A stretch of DNA of 64,000 bases from Argyresthia goedartella (lineage: Eukaryota > Arthropoda > Insecta > Lepidoptera > Argyresthiidae): positions 32,272,001-32,336,000 of the forward strand of contig OX463824.1 of assembly GCA_949825045.1 (NCBI GenBank), read 5' to 3'. Both the position numbers and the translations under genes were made by a program. The notes below the pieces were generated by a model, which saw only the letters and a program-made list of their open reading frames with translations, did no database searches and was not told where the DNA came from. This document shows, in pieces, positions 42,381 through 55,146 of the stretch (positions are counted from its first letter, which is position 1; each line of letters begins with the position of its first letter).

Positions 42381-44835
42381 CCGATTCAGCTGTGAAAATG
42401 TCAAGTAAAGAATGATAAGTCTGAATTTCTCGTTTCTTGAGAAATTCGTTAGATGTACAATAGTTGAACGGAAGATTGGTTCAGGAAGTTAAAGTTTCAA
42501 GTTAAACAGAGAAAGCATGTATGCCCGCAAGCCGGTATTTCGCATCAGTTAGCGGTGTTTTGCGCCAGATCGATCTTTGTTATAATTTGTGTACAGGTAC
42601 CATTTATTTTTTTTGTGTATATGGGCGCTTGGAGCTTCTTTCACGTGATCGACCACAATTTATAATATTTGTTTGGGATATCGTATGGTTATTCGTCGTA
42701 GTGTTACGACGTGAGTACTCAATGATATTTCATGTGCTCGCTAGTAGCGGCTTTAGTGGCTCCAATTATATAATTAGTTCACGGCAATAACGATCCAAAT
42801 AGACCGGGTTTACACAATTGCCATTTGATTTTCCGAAATGGGTCTGAACTAGCAGTTTCCTCAAAAGGTCCGTAACGTTTTGAAACCTTCAACTCTGCGC
42901 AATTCGAGCTGGATGTTATCGAAACGTTTTCTTTAGTGCTTTAGAGATCTAACCCTCTCCACAACGAGTTACGTACTTCGGAAAATACCGATTTAGGTAC
43001 CTCGTTTACCTCAACACGCCTCGACTGAGCACAGCAAAATAAATGGCGTGACACAATCCACCACGTTAGATCTCCCAGCGAAATTGACATTTAATTTAAA
43101 GATGCAACTTGAATCAAAACGATCCAAGGCAAGGCAAAATATCTACCCGTCCCTAAACAATGAACTTTAGACTGTAATTTGATCTCTTCGCGCGTCCCCG
43201 ACAACACTCAAATGTCAAAGATATCAACAGAATAGGTTATCTGAGTTGACAACGTTTATACTTTGTTCTGAATTTGTTATTTTCATCCGCGGAACCCCAT
43301 CGATCAAACAGTCTCCCTATGCCTTGACAACCTAGGTTTAGCCTCAACTAAACTCCTGTCTAGCCTAGTCTAAAATCCTAGTGTTATACCACGTCCATCA
43401 TCGACACCACTCGAAGATGGTTGTGTGTGAATTGAATGTGCTTGTATGTTTAACGACTTATGTGTGTGGGAATTTCAAAACTCGCTACACGAAGGGAATG
43501 AGGAAAAGATTAACCCGCGAATTTCCTAAGAGCTAATCCAGGAACCCTATGGTGAAGGAAAAAGGAAATTAGGGTCGCTCCAAGCCCAGACTCAGACTTA
43601 GATCAAAATTACCTAAAAGTTCTTATCTAACGACCCAAGGATAGTTTTGGAATTTGGGTAGGTTGATTTAAAGGATAGGAACCGATGTGTATCTCGGCGC
43701 TTCAGACACTCACAAAAATCCACTGTAGCACGCAATCACAAATCTTCCAGTTCCAGACGCGTAAAACAGCAGACCGAACTGTTCAGATTAACCAAAGACA
43801 CGTGTACCACAGTGGTTTGACGTACGGACTGCTCCCCTTTTCCACCCCCGCACTCGTATTTATAGGAGCCCCACATGGGTGAGATGGCGTCCTACCCCGC
43901 AAATACTGACCAAGCGCAAGCTTCTTATCATTAACTACACAGGGTCTAGTTTCAATCAAACATGCCCTGCACGTCCGCTGTCTACAATATTGTGTATGCA
44001 TAGTTCCTATAATCAACCATCGGTTATCACTCAAGTCATTTGGTATTGCCGATACACAAAATTTGTCGATCGCTGGCTATAAAGCGGTTGCAATTAATTA
44101 AGCCTGACTGCCCGACCGCTAGCGTCTAAGACAAAGATCACTGGAAAAATATGCAAACCCGTGATGTCAGACTCACCACAACGTAATAATCAATCGCAAT
44201 TGTATATTTGCAGTCAACACATTAGCTTTCTCCGTATAGTTCCATAAGCACCTTCCATTATTTAGTTATCAATAATTTATTCAGCGCGCAGCCAAATCGG
44301 CTCTGATTCCTACACATTTCGCAGGAATGCGACAAAAAAAACCTGACCCGACTTCTTTTCCCCGAAATAAACTACGTTCTCAGGCTCATTTCTTGCCAAC
44401 TTACTTCGAATTACTCGATAACCCAAGCGTTAAATGAACTGACTCTTGTATTCAATGTGTGTACCATTACAGCCCCCTTCCAGACCTTGAGACACTGTGT
44501 ATCTCAGTTAACCATGGCGCAAGGATCTCATTACCACAATGCTAACCCATGCTTTGTCCATATCTACTCTATATGCACGGACATCTCAAATCATTTACAC
44601 AGACCAATGAATCTGTCAATTATGCATATAATATTTACACAAATCGATTGAGCTCTCTCCTTCCTTATCTTATTTATCTACCTAACTATACAACCTCGCA
44701 CACCCGCACCGTATCCTAATTCGTATTACTATATATATATATATATTTCCTAAAACATGCAAGATCCTTAAATCTACAAGGTAGTTACTCAAATTTACAG
44801 ACTAAAGCTTACTTATATAACTTTTATACACTATC
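42381..44835 (-). mobile_element. Gypsy 3' non-coding region and probable LTR, copy 1
   Basis: No gene is seen between the Jockey fragment and the gypsy integrase. For a minus-strand gypsy this interval should hold the 3' UTR and the 3' LTR. On the minus strand, AAGGAAGGAGAGAGCTC (44,651-44,667) is a purine run suitable as a polypurine tract, which would place the LTR to its left. TATAAATA on the minus strand at 43,857-43,864 could be the LTR promoter. LTR borders cannot be fixed because the partner LTR is outside or destroyed. A (TA)n run is at 44,731-44,748. Confidence 0.5.
43857..43864 (-). promoter_or_regulatory. Candidate TATA box in gypsy LTR, copy 1
   Basis: The minus strand reads CCTATAAATACGAG. 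The identical site in unit 2 is at 57,256-57,263. Confidence 0.35.
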
Positions 44836-45874
44836 TTATTTGTCTACGCCCTTTTTCGTCCTCACATAATACCTGGCTATATTTATAGTATTGTAGTTAC
44901 CTAATATCTCATTTGAAACCGGATCTACTAAAGTATAACAGTTCGGATATACCACTGCCGAAATAACATAAGGCCCTTTATACAACAATGAAAATTTCCG
45001 CATGATTTTATGTTCTTTATTTGAACGCACAAAAGTCTTAATTTTCACATAATCACCTATACGATAGACTTCTAACTTACGCCGTTTGTCTGCCTGTCGC
45101 TTACGTCGTTCACTCGAAATTTTAGAGTTCTCTATCGCTACATTCCGCACCTGTTCCGTATCTCGCACACTATGACCTAATAACCATTCATCGCCTAATT
45201 CTTTGTCAATGGTTAACGGTTCCCGCCTACCAAACGCCAACTCATTAGGAGCGAATCCGGTGCTCGTGTGTTCGATATTATTGGAGCAATTTTCAATGTC
45301 CGGTAACGCGTCGACCTAACTTCGATTACTTCCGCCGCAATAGGTTCTAATTAGTCGACCTAGCTCACGATTCATTCTTTCCACTCTATTAGAATTTAGA
45401 CAATACACCGACGTATGAGTGACCCGAATCCCTAGCTGTTTGAGACCATATTCCCAAACTTTCGATATGAACTGAGGTCCATTGTCTGTGATTATAGTTT
45501 CGATAGGTATTTCCCTATGAAATCTCTTTGTACAAGCGAGCAGGCTCCTACCTGTCGCTTTCCGCATTGGATACAATTTTATTACCTTACTGTACACGTC
45601 TTGAATCACTTATATATATTGATATCCGAATTTACTTACGGGCAATGGCCCATAAAGGTCCGAGAAAACTTTCTCACCCAACTTTTCCGCCAACACCGGT
45701 GTACAAGGACCAACGGTATTGTTAGTACTTGGTTTGACCTTTTGACATATGTCACAACTTCTTATCACCGTGTTAATCACCCTACTCATATGAAGAAAGT
45801 AATATATGTCCTTCATCAGTGCTAATATTTTTTATCTGCCGTAGTGACCTATTTCTTCATGTATGTGTAATATT
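44836..45874 (-). pseudogene. Gypsy integrase, truncated at the unit border, copy 1
   Basis: Minus frames give, in order, a zinc-binding piece (RVINTVIRSCDICQKVKPS), the core opening VFSDLYGPLPVSKFGYQYI, then VIQDVYSKVIKLYP, the catalytic TIITDNGPQFISKVW and the glutamate block RVERMNRELGRLIRTYC. The C-terminal domain (45,240-44,836) has YRIGDYVKIKTF and FSLLYKGPYVI. A TAA after GYQYI and a TAG after GGSNRS interrupt it, and both are shared with unit 2, so they predate the copying. The frame stops at the unit border, 45,874, before RNase H. Confidence 0.9.
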
Positions 45875-45892
45875 GATGACTTTTAAATATTA
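45875..45892. other. Junction between the two units
   Basis: Eighteen bases, GATGACTTTTAAATATTA, join the end of unit 1 (inside gypsy integrase) to the start of unit 2. They contain ATGACTTTTAAA, which is also the first 12 bases of unit 2, so the junction has a short direct repeat. Confidence 0.85.
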
Positions 45893-46628
45893 ATGACTTT
45901 TAAACAAAATCGACTATACTAGACAAAATATGCTTTTTTAAAAGTGATTTAAATCCAGGAAGTGATTCTGCATTTGTGATGTTTTGCGGTAGTTTGTCAA
46001 ACATATGCGCTCCCTCAAACAATGTACTAGTTTTGCCGTAGTTTGTTCTCGGTGCTATTAATTGTATCTTATTGCCACCTCTAAGGTTGTGCGTGATATT
46101 TTTCTTTGTGAAGATTACTTCAGAGTGAGTTAATTTATTTAAAATTTTATAAACCAGGATACATGTTTTGTATATATAGAGTTGTTTTATATGCATTAAT
46201 TTAGTTTCTTTATACACTTTCACTGTTGACGTTAAAAAATCCATTCCAAATAGTACTTTTATCGATTTATTTTGTGCTATTTGTAATTGCTTCAAATGTG
46301 TACTGGCTGCACTTCCCCAGACTTCTATAAGATATTCAAGCTGCGGTTGGATTAATGAGTTGTAGATATCGTACTTAACTTTTTTATGTAGACATCCAGT
46401 AATTCGTCGTAACATACCAGTGAGCGATGATATTTTGGAAATCATACGTTCAATTTGTAACTGCCAAGTCAACAGTGGATCCAGGGTAAGACCCAGATAT
46501 TTTTCGTGGCTGGATATACATATAGACTCCCCGTTAAGGAGAAGTGGATCGTGGTTCGGAATTGGTTTATTCTTTGCTGCAAATATCATGTAGCTTGTTT
46601 TGTTAGCATTTATTATTAGTAAATTATA
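45893..46628 (-). pseudogene. LINE-M reverse transcriptase C-terminal fragment, copy 2
   Basis: The minus frame 46,589-45,900 matches copy 1 at 24,841-24,146 with few changes, and here keeps the natural end GFKSLLKKHILSSIVDFV. Blocks present are KYLGLTLDPLLTWQLQIERM and LEYLIEVWGSAASTHLKQL. There is no catalytic core. Confidence 0.87.
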
Positions 46629-46871
46629 TTGAAAAATAAACTAGCTATACCTACTACTAGGCTCCATAAGGTTAATGTGTCTTTTAAAGGGCAATGTATT
46701 CGCTTTTACAGCAAAATACCTACTGAGTTACAAGAATTGTCTGTAAATAAATTTAAAAATGTTGTTAAAAATCACTTATGTAAAAAAGGTTACTACAAAA
46801 TATCAGATTATGTAGAAGACAAGAAAGCTTGGGAAGGTGTTTGCTCCAATTCTGTAAAAAATTACGTATAA
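46629..46871 (+). pseudogene. LINE-K-type ORF2 C-terminal fragment, copy 2
   Basis: Same as 24,881-25,123 with three or four residue changes. It reads KKGYYKISDYVEDKKAW before the stop at 46,869. It is followed by the 3' hairpin (46,873-46,906) and the palindromes. Confidence 0.82.
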
Positions 46872-46872
46872 A

Positions 46873-46906
46873 GCTGGAGGTTTCTAGTCGCCTCTTTGCC
46901 TCCAGC
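46873..46906 (+). other. LINE 3' UTR hairpin (subfamily 2), copy 2
   Basis: GCTGGAGG/CCTCCAGC stem with an 18-base loop, identical to 25,125-25,158. Confidence 0.7.
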
Positions 46907-46952
46907 ATCTAAAACATTGAGGTGACGGAATTCAAATTGAGTTCTATATTTC

Positions 46953-47023
46953 CCTGTACCTTAAGGTACAGGTCAAATCTTAAACTAACACATGTTTAAA
47001 CATGTGTTAGTTTAAGATTTGAC
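46953..47023. other. Adjacent perfect palindromes (20 and 52 bases), copy 2
   Basis: 46,953-46,972 and 46,972-47,023 repeat the two perfect palindromes of unit 1 without any change. Confidence 0.95.
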
Positions 47024-47126
47024 ATTCTCCAAATGTTACCTATGTGTTTCTTATGGAAATAAACTCTTTTTGATTTTGATTTGATTTGATTTTGATGTCT
47101 CCTCCTCTCCTCTACAACATTTTACG

Positions 47127-47666
47127 ATCCACGCTATCCACGCTATCCAACCTTCCTACGAGACGGTTATCAATTTCTTTCTTCCAGCAGGCCTCGGAGA
47201 ACTTGTGCTATTTCCATGCTCACTACCCCACAGCATAACACCGCGACCTATGAGCACGAATTAAGACTTCGGGCCATTCGGTTGTGGAATGCACTCCCCT
47301 GCACCATCAGGAACAGTCCAACTCTGAATATATTTAAAAGTCGTGTGAAGAAGCATTACCTCTCCCTTTAGAGTTATAGGTATTATGCATGTAAGTATTT
47401 ATTCGTATATATAGTTTATTATAAGTATTTAGTATATTATCATAGTAATTATATTATTTATTTTATTCATTGTAAGTACTTGTTTGTTTCCTTATATTGT
47501 TGTACGCATAGGTCTTCCCTTGCTCAGCAATCAACCTTTGCCATCTTATCCTGGTTTGCTGGAAGAGATCTCTTATTAGAGATAAGCTTGCCTTTCTACA
47601 CTATTTTCATGTAACTATTGTTTCTTATAAGTTTTGTGTGCAATAAAGAAATATGAAATATGAAAA
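47127..47666 (+). mobile_element. LINE-D 3' end fragment, copy 2
   Basis: The ORF2 end is open through YEHELRLRAIRLWNALPCTI to a stop near 47,371, without the nonsense change of copy 1. The 3' UTR, with its ATCTCT-TATT-AGAGAT hairpin, runs uninterrupted to CAATAAAGAAATATGAAATATG. No LTR piece is inserted. Confidence 0.82.
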
Positions 47667-48111
47667 ATGTTTGAGGACGTTGTCTATGTGCTGACGGAGT
47701 GTGTCCGGAACAAAGCCTTTAGGATGCAGTTAATCAGTCACAACTATAAGTTTTTCTTAGGTGTGGGTGGATTTAATAGCATTCTGGCTTTCCCAACCAC
47801 CGGGGAAGCCAGAATGCTGTATAAATTAGCTAAAATTTACTGTGTCTTTTTAATAAATTGTCAATATCATATTCAGGAGTAGGTTTATTTCTTTTTAACA
47901 CGCTCTTATTAGCTTCACTGTAGTATGCATGTATGTTTGTAACGGAGTCATTGAACGCTCTTTTCGCCTACTTCAAAACGTCAGATTAATTTTAAATTTT
48001 GCACACCTATGCTCTGTTTCTAGGGCAGGCGAAAAAACGGACAATGACATAAAGTATTATGTTAGCGTCGAAACAAAATCAGAGATAAGAAACCTGATTC
48101 GAAGTGTTTAG
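47667..48111 (+). CDS. Two short unidentified frames, copy 2
   Basis: 47,667-47,882 starts MFEDVVYVLTECVRNKAF and is longer than in unit 1 because a stop there is Tyr here. 47,929-48,111 is the NGVIERSFRLLQ frame, ending IRNLIRSV. Function unknown. Confidence 0.25.
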
Positions 48112-48141
48112 AATAACACAAGTTTACAAATTCGGATCAAC

Positions 48142-48268
48142 TTTTGGACCTGAGCTGATGAAAACTATTTCATTATGTTATTTGATGGCCTGAACTCAAA
48201 TCATCAATCCGTGTGTCAAAATTGGTTCTAGTTTTCGAGAGCGAGCTTTTAGTTGCTCAGGTCCAAAA
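48142..48268. repeat. MITE-like element, copy 2
   Basis: Terminal inverted repeats TTTTGGACCTGAGC/GCTCAGGTCCAAAA, one mismatch from the perfect pair in unit 1. Confidence 0.55.
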
Positions 48269-48352
48269 CGGTGTATACTTGTATAATTAAACATCTTTTA
48301 GATATCAGCAAACAATTTTATTATAAATAACATACATAAATATAATAAATAA

Positions 48353-49234
48353 AAAAAAATAAAAAAAAAATTTATTCCCTACATTCATACGACTGATAAT
48401 TTTTGAACCTCACCAAAAAAGGTTGGTGATCACTTTGGTAGGCACAAAGGTCAATGTCCGTGTTTTCGCCTGCCCTAGAAACATACTTTATCAAGGACCG
48501 ATGACAATACAAAAGTTTAATAAGTTTGTCCCATTATCCTGATTAGGATTCCTTCCGGATAGGCATGAGAAACGGCTACCACATCAACGGCCTATAAAAT
48601 CCAGATTATTTTTATATCTTTGTACGGGTGACTAGTAGTTTAATGTGCAATTTTCTGACAGTTGAATTAAAACAAAAACAAAGCTTCCAAAATGTCACAG
48701 ACTAAGGTCATAGATCACAATAATTGCTACTCTGTGGTAGGCGTAGTCCAGCGAGAATTCAACGACGTCATCTAGCTGCTTTTATAAGAGAGTCAGACGA
48801 GTCATCGATATCAATATCATGTCTACGTTGGATAATTACGTTACGAGGCATGCCACTTCCACGCATGGCAAAAGAGATGCTGACCAACTAGACTCTTCTC
48901 AAGAAACGCTGCAGATGCCAAAACGACTACCCAAATTCAAATCTCCGGAAAACGTGCCAACTGGAATTGCCATCAGGATCAAGTTCAATGGCTTACCTAT
49001 CGATGAAAAAGAAACAGGTGGTGAACAAATCCCAGAGTCCTCAATAAACAAGAAGAAGACAGGTTCTATCCCACCCATAGTACTACAGATGCAGCCGTCC
49101 TGGACTCATTAGAGCATCAAGAACACAATCTCTAAATATAACATACATTTCCACCTTCAGTATCACGATGTAACATCACTGTTTTTACATGCTTCGAGTA
49201 AACAATTTTATTAAAAAAGTATATTATATACAAC
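48353..49234 (+). pseudogene. Jockey gag N-terminal part, present only in unit 2
   Basis: After an A-rich tract (48,351-48,370) and 450 non-coding bases, an ATG at 48,819 opens MSTLDNYVTRHATSTHGKRD. The frame continues through the basic KRLPKFKSPENVPTG to GSIPPIVLQMQPSWTH and a stop at 49,110. In the same frame it goes on as SIKNTISKYNIHFHLQYHD to about 49,231, where LINE-B sequence begins. PPIV...PSWTH then the NIHFHLQ region is the usual start of the RNA-binding half of a Jockey gag. Its continuation is at 52,271. Confidence 0.7.
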
Positions 49235-51333
49235 CTTAATATTACCTTAATCCTAGTACCTAACTTAACAAATAAAATAAATAGATTTCTACATACAGAT
49301 GATACACCTTAGACACCTTATACACCAACAGACAAGTAAAGTTTTGAAAGGTGTATGGGTACATCCAATTACAGGTAAACATTGCATGCACATGTTACAT
49401 GAAAAATGGACGCTAAACTAGGTAATTATATATTAATGCTGCTAGAATAAACTTTACTAAGTAATATTTTTTATAAAACTATTAAATTAAACAAAAACAT
49501 CTAAGCAATTTTAGGTGTCTTAAATCTAAATAACTGTTTACGAAAACTATAAAAGCTATAGTTGAACAAATCAATGTCTTCAATACCAAATAGAATATTA
49601 AATTGATTTCAAATGCGTTTCAATACACCAAAAGATCCGACATTAGTCCTACTTTTAGTAAGGGCGAATGGTCTATAATTTTTTAGTCTAGATCCGCAGC
49701 GAGGAACAGTGAAATTAATACTAGACAGTAATTTTGGACAATCTATGAGTCCAGAAACGATCTTGAACAGGAGAAGTTGGTCAAAAATCCACCTTCTGCT
49801 CTCAAGGGAATACATATTAAAGTAAGATAGCCTTTTTTCGTAAGAAGTTAGGTCAAATCTTTTCACATGTGCAACTAGAAGATAAAGAAAACGTTTCTGG
49901 ACTCTTTCAACTCTATCTATTTGACACTGATAATGAGGGTTACACACACTTGCACAGTATTCTAAGTTACTACGAACTGAGGCACAGTAAAGCACTTTCA
50001 TTGGAGTAATACTTTTAAACTTTTTACAATTGCGCTACACAAAACCCAACAGTTTTAGAGATTTACTAACAATGCCATCGATATGACTGTTGAAATTGAG
50101 TTTCGAATCAAGAACGACACCGAGGTCTCTAATAGACTCCACCTCCAATAATTGCTTTCCGTTGATATGGTAAGATGAGACAAAGGGATGTTTCTTCCTA
50201 CAAAATTTTATATGTTTGCATTTACTGCTGTTGAGAGGCAGCTTGTTCATCATCAACTGACCATTTAGTTATTTTATTGAGATCTTCCTGCAACAGAAGC
50301 GAATCCGACGAGTTCTGAGTTATCTTATAGAGCTTGAGATCATCGGCAAACAAGGAAAAATGCGAATGTTGTATTTCAGTAGCTGGGTCGTTGATGAATA
50401 TCAAAAATAAAATTGGACCCAAGTGAGAACCCTGTGGGACTCCAGACGTTACTACAAATGTACTAGACTCTGAACCACATACGACGACCTTTTTGCAATC
50501 GCCCGTGGAGATACGAAAAGCACCAGTCGAGCATAGGTCCATGAATTCCCACTTTGTGTAGTTTTTGAATTAATAAACGATGGTCAACCCTGTCAAAAGC
50601 TTTACTTATGTCTGTACAAATCGCGTCACTTTGCTGACCTTTATCGAGAGCTACAGTCAATTCAGAAATTAGCTGACTAGATTTGATTCTGTGGACATTT
50701 TGGCTCTGAACCCGTCCTGCTCGGGAATTAAGATAGGATTAAGGTGATCTCTTAAAGTGGGACATATAAGTGACTCGAACACTTTAGCCATAGTATTCAA
50801 CACGGAAATGGGCCTATAATTAGAAATATCAGCTGAGTTGCTGCACTTAGGAATGGGTACCACGTTTGCAGTCTTCCATGCTGTTGGGAAAACTCCGGCC
50901 GACAGTGAAAAATTGAAAATAATGTGTAAGGGAATCGCAAGACCTTCAGCACAGTTGCTAACAAAGTAAGGCGGGATACCATCCGGGCCGCCTCCCTTCT
51001 TAGTATTAGGTCTCTTAAGTTTTTTGAATATGGCTTCAAACGAGACGTAGAGATAGCCCATATGGTTGTGGCTAGTCGGAGTTCCCGTGGAGTGCGCTGG
51101 AGATGATTCTTTAATAGCTGCTTCTGAATTGCAAATATTAGGATTAGCAGACGCATAGACAGAAGCAAATTTTTTTGCAAAAGCATTACAAATAGTAGAT
51201 GGAGACGAGAATTTGGCGCCTTCATGGTACATCTCTGAAGGAAAAGAGCTGCCAGATTTTCGTTTTGAATGGATAAATGACCAAAAGGATTTTAGGTTTT
51301 GGAGCGCTAATTTATTATTTATTTTAAACTAAT
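49235..51333 (-). pseudogene. LINE-B reverse transcriptase, 5'-truncated, copy 2
   Basis: Same element as 31,031-33,105. Here the catalytic HFSLFADDLKLYKITQ is in frame after SGVPQGSHLGPILFLIFIND. A new stop (TGG to TAG, near 50,035) splits the thumb region, where unit 1 reads FVWRNCKK. The (TTTA)n tail seen in unit 1 is missing, apparently by a deletion between ACATA and CAGATG at 49,297. Confidence 0.87.
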
Positions 51334-52270
51334 TCCAATTGTTTGGTTTTCTTGTCCTGTGCATGGATCGCAGTGTTCAATGATGCTTATTTAGTTACCT
51401 ATCAATTTTAATAGGTGTGTGTGTTTCCCAGTCGGGTGAGTGTTGCTTAAATGATAACTTATAGTTTTAACCTTTACTAATGTGAATCAGTAGATTTATA
51501 TTACATGCCTAATGTTACTTAAAACGCTTATTTTGTAGCTAGAATCATTCCATCATTTTATGCCGTTATTCGTGAACAACTAGGATGATGAAATTCCTTT
51601 GTCTACATAGCCGAGTCTACACCTACCCGCTAGCTGTTAATACCTATGTGCTAAATTAGTTTTAAAGCGTAGTCGCATATGAATTGAATACATATTGAAT
51701 GAATAATATTATTTCCCAGCTGCTTGTATAGCTTTTACACCATATTTTCGCATAAATTGTAATTTTATTAAACGATGTGATTTGGTGCTTCCACTTTCCA
51801 TACCTAAACTGATTTTTTTATACTGCTGCAATATCATTGATCACTATTTAATGCTTTTGGTAGCCTCCCTGTTAGTAGCACTTAGATCACTGCTTATCAA
51901 CGGATGTTGCAGGCAGTAACGTGGAATTAGACTTTTTGCAAAATGTCCAATCCCCCAATTGATAATTCCAGGGTTTTACTTGCCGGACCCTAACTATATT
52001 GGGACCCTGATGGCCACTTTCCGCTACTGATCTGCCTTGCCTGACTCCGGACTACCTCGGAACGTCACAAGATGCTCGCCACCTCCTGCCGCATAGCTAC
52101 AGGGAAGTGGTTACCTATCAAGGCAGTGCTAAGTGGAAACGGCTTACCTATAATTGTGAAATCTAGAACTCATCCCTGAGAGCTAAATCAACGCATAGCT
52201 AATTGTTGGGCATCCTGGAGTTTTCTTAAATTAAACCTTGTAAATCTGTTAATTACTGTTTTGTTTTACC
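51334..52270. other. Non-coding stretch, unit 2
   Basis: Counterpart of 33,106-34,041. No gene recognised. Confidence 0.5.
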
Positions 52271-52616
52271 CAGATCCCCAACAAGCGTTACAACGATGAC
52301 AACAAGGTTACTATATTAGGCTACTCCGCAATAAGCCACCAGCTGATCAAGAATGGGGTCACCGCAGACAATCTGCTTTTCCACACCTATGGCCAAGGCG
52401 ATGCAAAATTACCTAAGGTGGTCATACCTGGCCTCCCAAAAAATGTGGAAAATTATATCTCTAGTATATGATGAGCTGGCCTCTTTGGGCTTTGCGGGTA
52501 CCAAAGTCACGCGCATCAAAAGGTCATTTGATGGTCCATTCTCATGTCCTCCAGTTTTGGTACCTCTAACACAGGAAGCTGTCATCGGAAAGTTCAGACA
52601 AATAAAGTATAAATAA
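52271..52616 (+). pseudogene. Jockey gag central fragment, copy 2
   Basis: Same broken frame as 34,042-34,387, including the double stop before the shifted DELASLGFAGTKVTR, so these lesions predate the copying. Confidence 0.75.
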
Positions 52617-53320
52617 TAATAACAATAATCGTTTATTTACAGAAATAAATGTACATTACAAGCTTGTTTGGCAGGGTAAACAAGGGATGTGACGCTAATC
52701 CCTAAAATAGGGCAAACCCTGTGTTTTGTGAATAAGTTGCTGCTACTTCCCACAAGAATAAATGCCTCAGATTTAAATACTACAAGGTGTATAAACAATG
52801 TGAAATTTAAATTTAAAAATATAACTTCTGACATTTAAAAATATAAGATCAGCAAAAACGTAATAGTTTGGTGTGTAGTGTTGGTGATTTATGTTAGAGG
52901 GAGAGAAGATGGGGAGTGTTGTGAATGTGTGATTGGAAGTAATGAGGTGTGTAGTGCCTGTGAGAATTAACTTGACTATTATTTTGATATAAATATAATT
53001 GGACTTGTGTTAGACAATCATAAGTTTTTCGCAGTCATCATATGTTTGTGTGCGCAACCAAAGACGTATGTTTTTATTATTATAAAATGTGTTATTAGAC
53101 CAAAGGTCAATTGCTCTAATACCAATTTTTTCTAGTTTTGTTATAAGGAGGTCAACGGAGACCGTCTCAAATGCCTTGGCCAGATCAAGAAAGATACCCA
53201 GACACCTCCTTTTATCATCAAGGTTTTCAGCATAGCTTGTGAGCTCATGGACTGCATCAGATGTGGATCTGCCAGAACGAAAACCGAGCTGATTGTTCGA
53301 TAAAATTTAAATTCGTAAAG
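52617..53320 (-). pseudogene. LINE RT fragment inserted in Jockey gag, copy 2
   Basis: Counterpart of 34,388-35,095, with the GFRSGRSTSDAVHEL and LDLAKAFETV blocks near 53,310-53,150. Confidence 0.7.
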
Positions 53321-53498
53321 TCATCACTGGTGCCTTTTTTATGATAAGCCAGCGAGCTAGCTACTCCATATTTTATTATTTACTCCTTTCCTAGTACTGC
53401 AGAATGCGTGGTTCTGGGCCGGGAGTCCTCGTCAAAGTTTTCAGCTGTACCTTAATTAAGGGATTCACCTGATTTTATTGTTGTAGTTTTTATTGTAC

Positions 53499-53789
53499 TC
53501 AGCTAGTGGACGAGCTGGAATTTTCCTCTTTCAGTGTACTTCTTCGTAAAATTCTCCTGGTTGAGGGGGTGTGTAATTTATAATTTTCAGGCGTGAAATA
53601 ACGCCTCAGCAATACACAATGTATTCCATTCCTCGTCAACTTATTATGTTGGTTTCTTAAATTAATCTTATAATCTATGTTCACTTCAACTTCCAGTTTC
53701 GTTCCGTTTTGGTTCTTCTCGTTTGTAGCGGTTAGCAACATCGTGTAGTGGTATTGATCTGTTGGAGATCGATTTCGTAAAGTAATCAC
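53499..53789 (-). CDS. Unidentified 96-codon ORF, copy 2
   Basis: Counterpart of 35,273-35,563. It is open to the same stop with three or four residue changes, and is flanked by the same imperfect 85-bp direct repeats. Confidence 0.3.
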   Translation of the reverse strand: MITLRNRSPTDQYHYTMLLTATNEKNQNGTKLEVEVNIDYKINLRNQHNKLTRNGIHCVLLRRYFTPENYKLHTPSTRRILRRSTLKEENSSSSTS

Positions 53790-53858
53790 CGGTGCCTTTT
53801 TTCAAAAAAGCCGGCGAGCTAGCTGCTTTCTATTTAATTACTTATTCCTTCCCTAGTA

Positions 53859-54791
53859 AGTGTTTCGACGTTTGGCTGGAGGTATCTAGTAAATGATTTT
53901 GTATCCTATAAATTGGTTTTGACAACGCATTCTTTTATTGCAGTGACCGGCAGTCCAATTAGCTGTTCCTACATTACCTACGTAATACGTATAAATAATA
54001 ACCTACGCTTTTACTGAATACCAGCGGAGTGCGCTAAGAAACCCTTGTGCCACGTCCTACACGAATCTTTCGGCATTCCGGAGTCGATATTGATGACAAC
54101 AGACTGTAAGCAAGGCCATTTTCCTCCAAAAGGTCAGATTCTCTACTTATTTTACAAAGGTTTTGAAGCTATAACTTATGTGCCACAGGTCTGTCACATA
54201 TCAATCCCTTGTTAAATATATCCAACAAAACCTCCTTGGAATGTGCACTGTAATCTATTTAAGTAATTCTGCAATGAGCTAAGGATGCTTTCATAAACTT
54301 AACCTTCGTTTGGACCCTTAATGCCTTCCTGTATAGGCTTTGAACAGTGAGGCTGTCTCTTTATGCCTATCAAACTGCTGAGTCATCTTCAAAATCTTCA
54401 TGCCGCATTATCTTTCCCGTTTTTCTAAATTAACCCTCTCAACCTATCAATTTACTTCTGCATTGCCTATGTATTAGGTGCTTATACCTACTCCAGGTCC
54501 ATTCCAGGAGGCCCTTTGTACGGGCCTAGTAATAGGCTGCGCTAGTTTGTCCTGTGAGGTGTCAATGTGCAAGCGTAGCCGCTCGCCCCTAGAAACCCGC
54601 AGCTAAGCGATCTCTAACTTTACCATCTTCTCCATACCTAAAAATATACACTAGCGTCATCAACCAAACAACAAAAATGCCCTAAAAGTATTTAGTACAT
54701 GGAAATAGTTTTTAACTTTAGTTTAAATAAAGTGAACAGGTAACTTTGTAGTTCCTTTATAACCATTAGGGGAAAAACATAAAGTATTTCA
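53859..54791. other. Non-coding stretch, unit 2
   Basis: Counterpart of 35,633-36,565. No gene recognised. Confidence 0.5.
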
Positions 54792-55055
54792 GGCCACACA
54801 TCCCACAACTGCAACTTACCACTCCGCTGTGTCAAATGTACCCATGTAGCCCATTCTACCAAAGAATGCCCCAAGGTGGACAACAAAGAAACGGCCAAAT
54901 GCTGCAACTGTCAAGAAGCACACCCTGCAAACTTCAACTTGTGTACATCGAGACAAACATATCTGAAACGTGTACAGTCGAAGAGAGATACCCTGAAGAA
55001 AATTCCAGTAGCCACGTATAACACTACATTACTCCTGGAATACAGTCTTCTCTAA
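54792..55055 (+). pseudogene. Jockey gag zinc-knuckle fragment, copy 2
   Basis: An 87-codon frame with CVKCTHVAHSTKEC and CCNCQEAHPANFNLC knuckles, ending at TAA 55,053-55,055. The endonuclease fragment follows after only about 100 bases, the normal ORF1-ORF2 arrangement. Confidence 0.85.
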
Positions 55056-55146
55056 CACCGCCCAGAATATAAGTTGCCATGCAAATGAGCCGAAAATTGC
55101 CGTTCGTGTCAATGCCAAAATAAAACCACAAGAGATATGCTTAAGA

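Larger units (their letters stand above)
24120..45874. repeat. Unit 1 of a large head-to-tail duplicated block
   Basis: From ATGACTTTTAAAC at 24,120 to GTGTAATATT at 45,874 this block repeats in the same order at 45,893-59,279. In the stretches I aligned by eye, differences are few (about four in 33,061-33,600 against 51,289-51,830). Unit 1 has extra DNA: an LTR fragment (25,687-25,909), LINE-D at 26,824-30,765 in place of other sequence, about 240 bp near 30,826-31,067, and LINE-D at 36,925-41,738. Confidence 0.95.

Noticed and set aside
43685..44082. Frames repeated in both units as a possible gypsy env
   Set aside because: They are short, on both strands, without signal peptide or membrane segment, and lie in the probable LTR.
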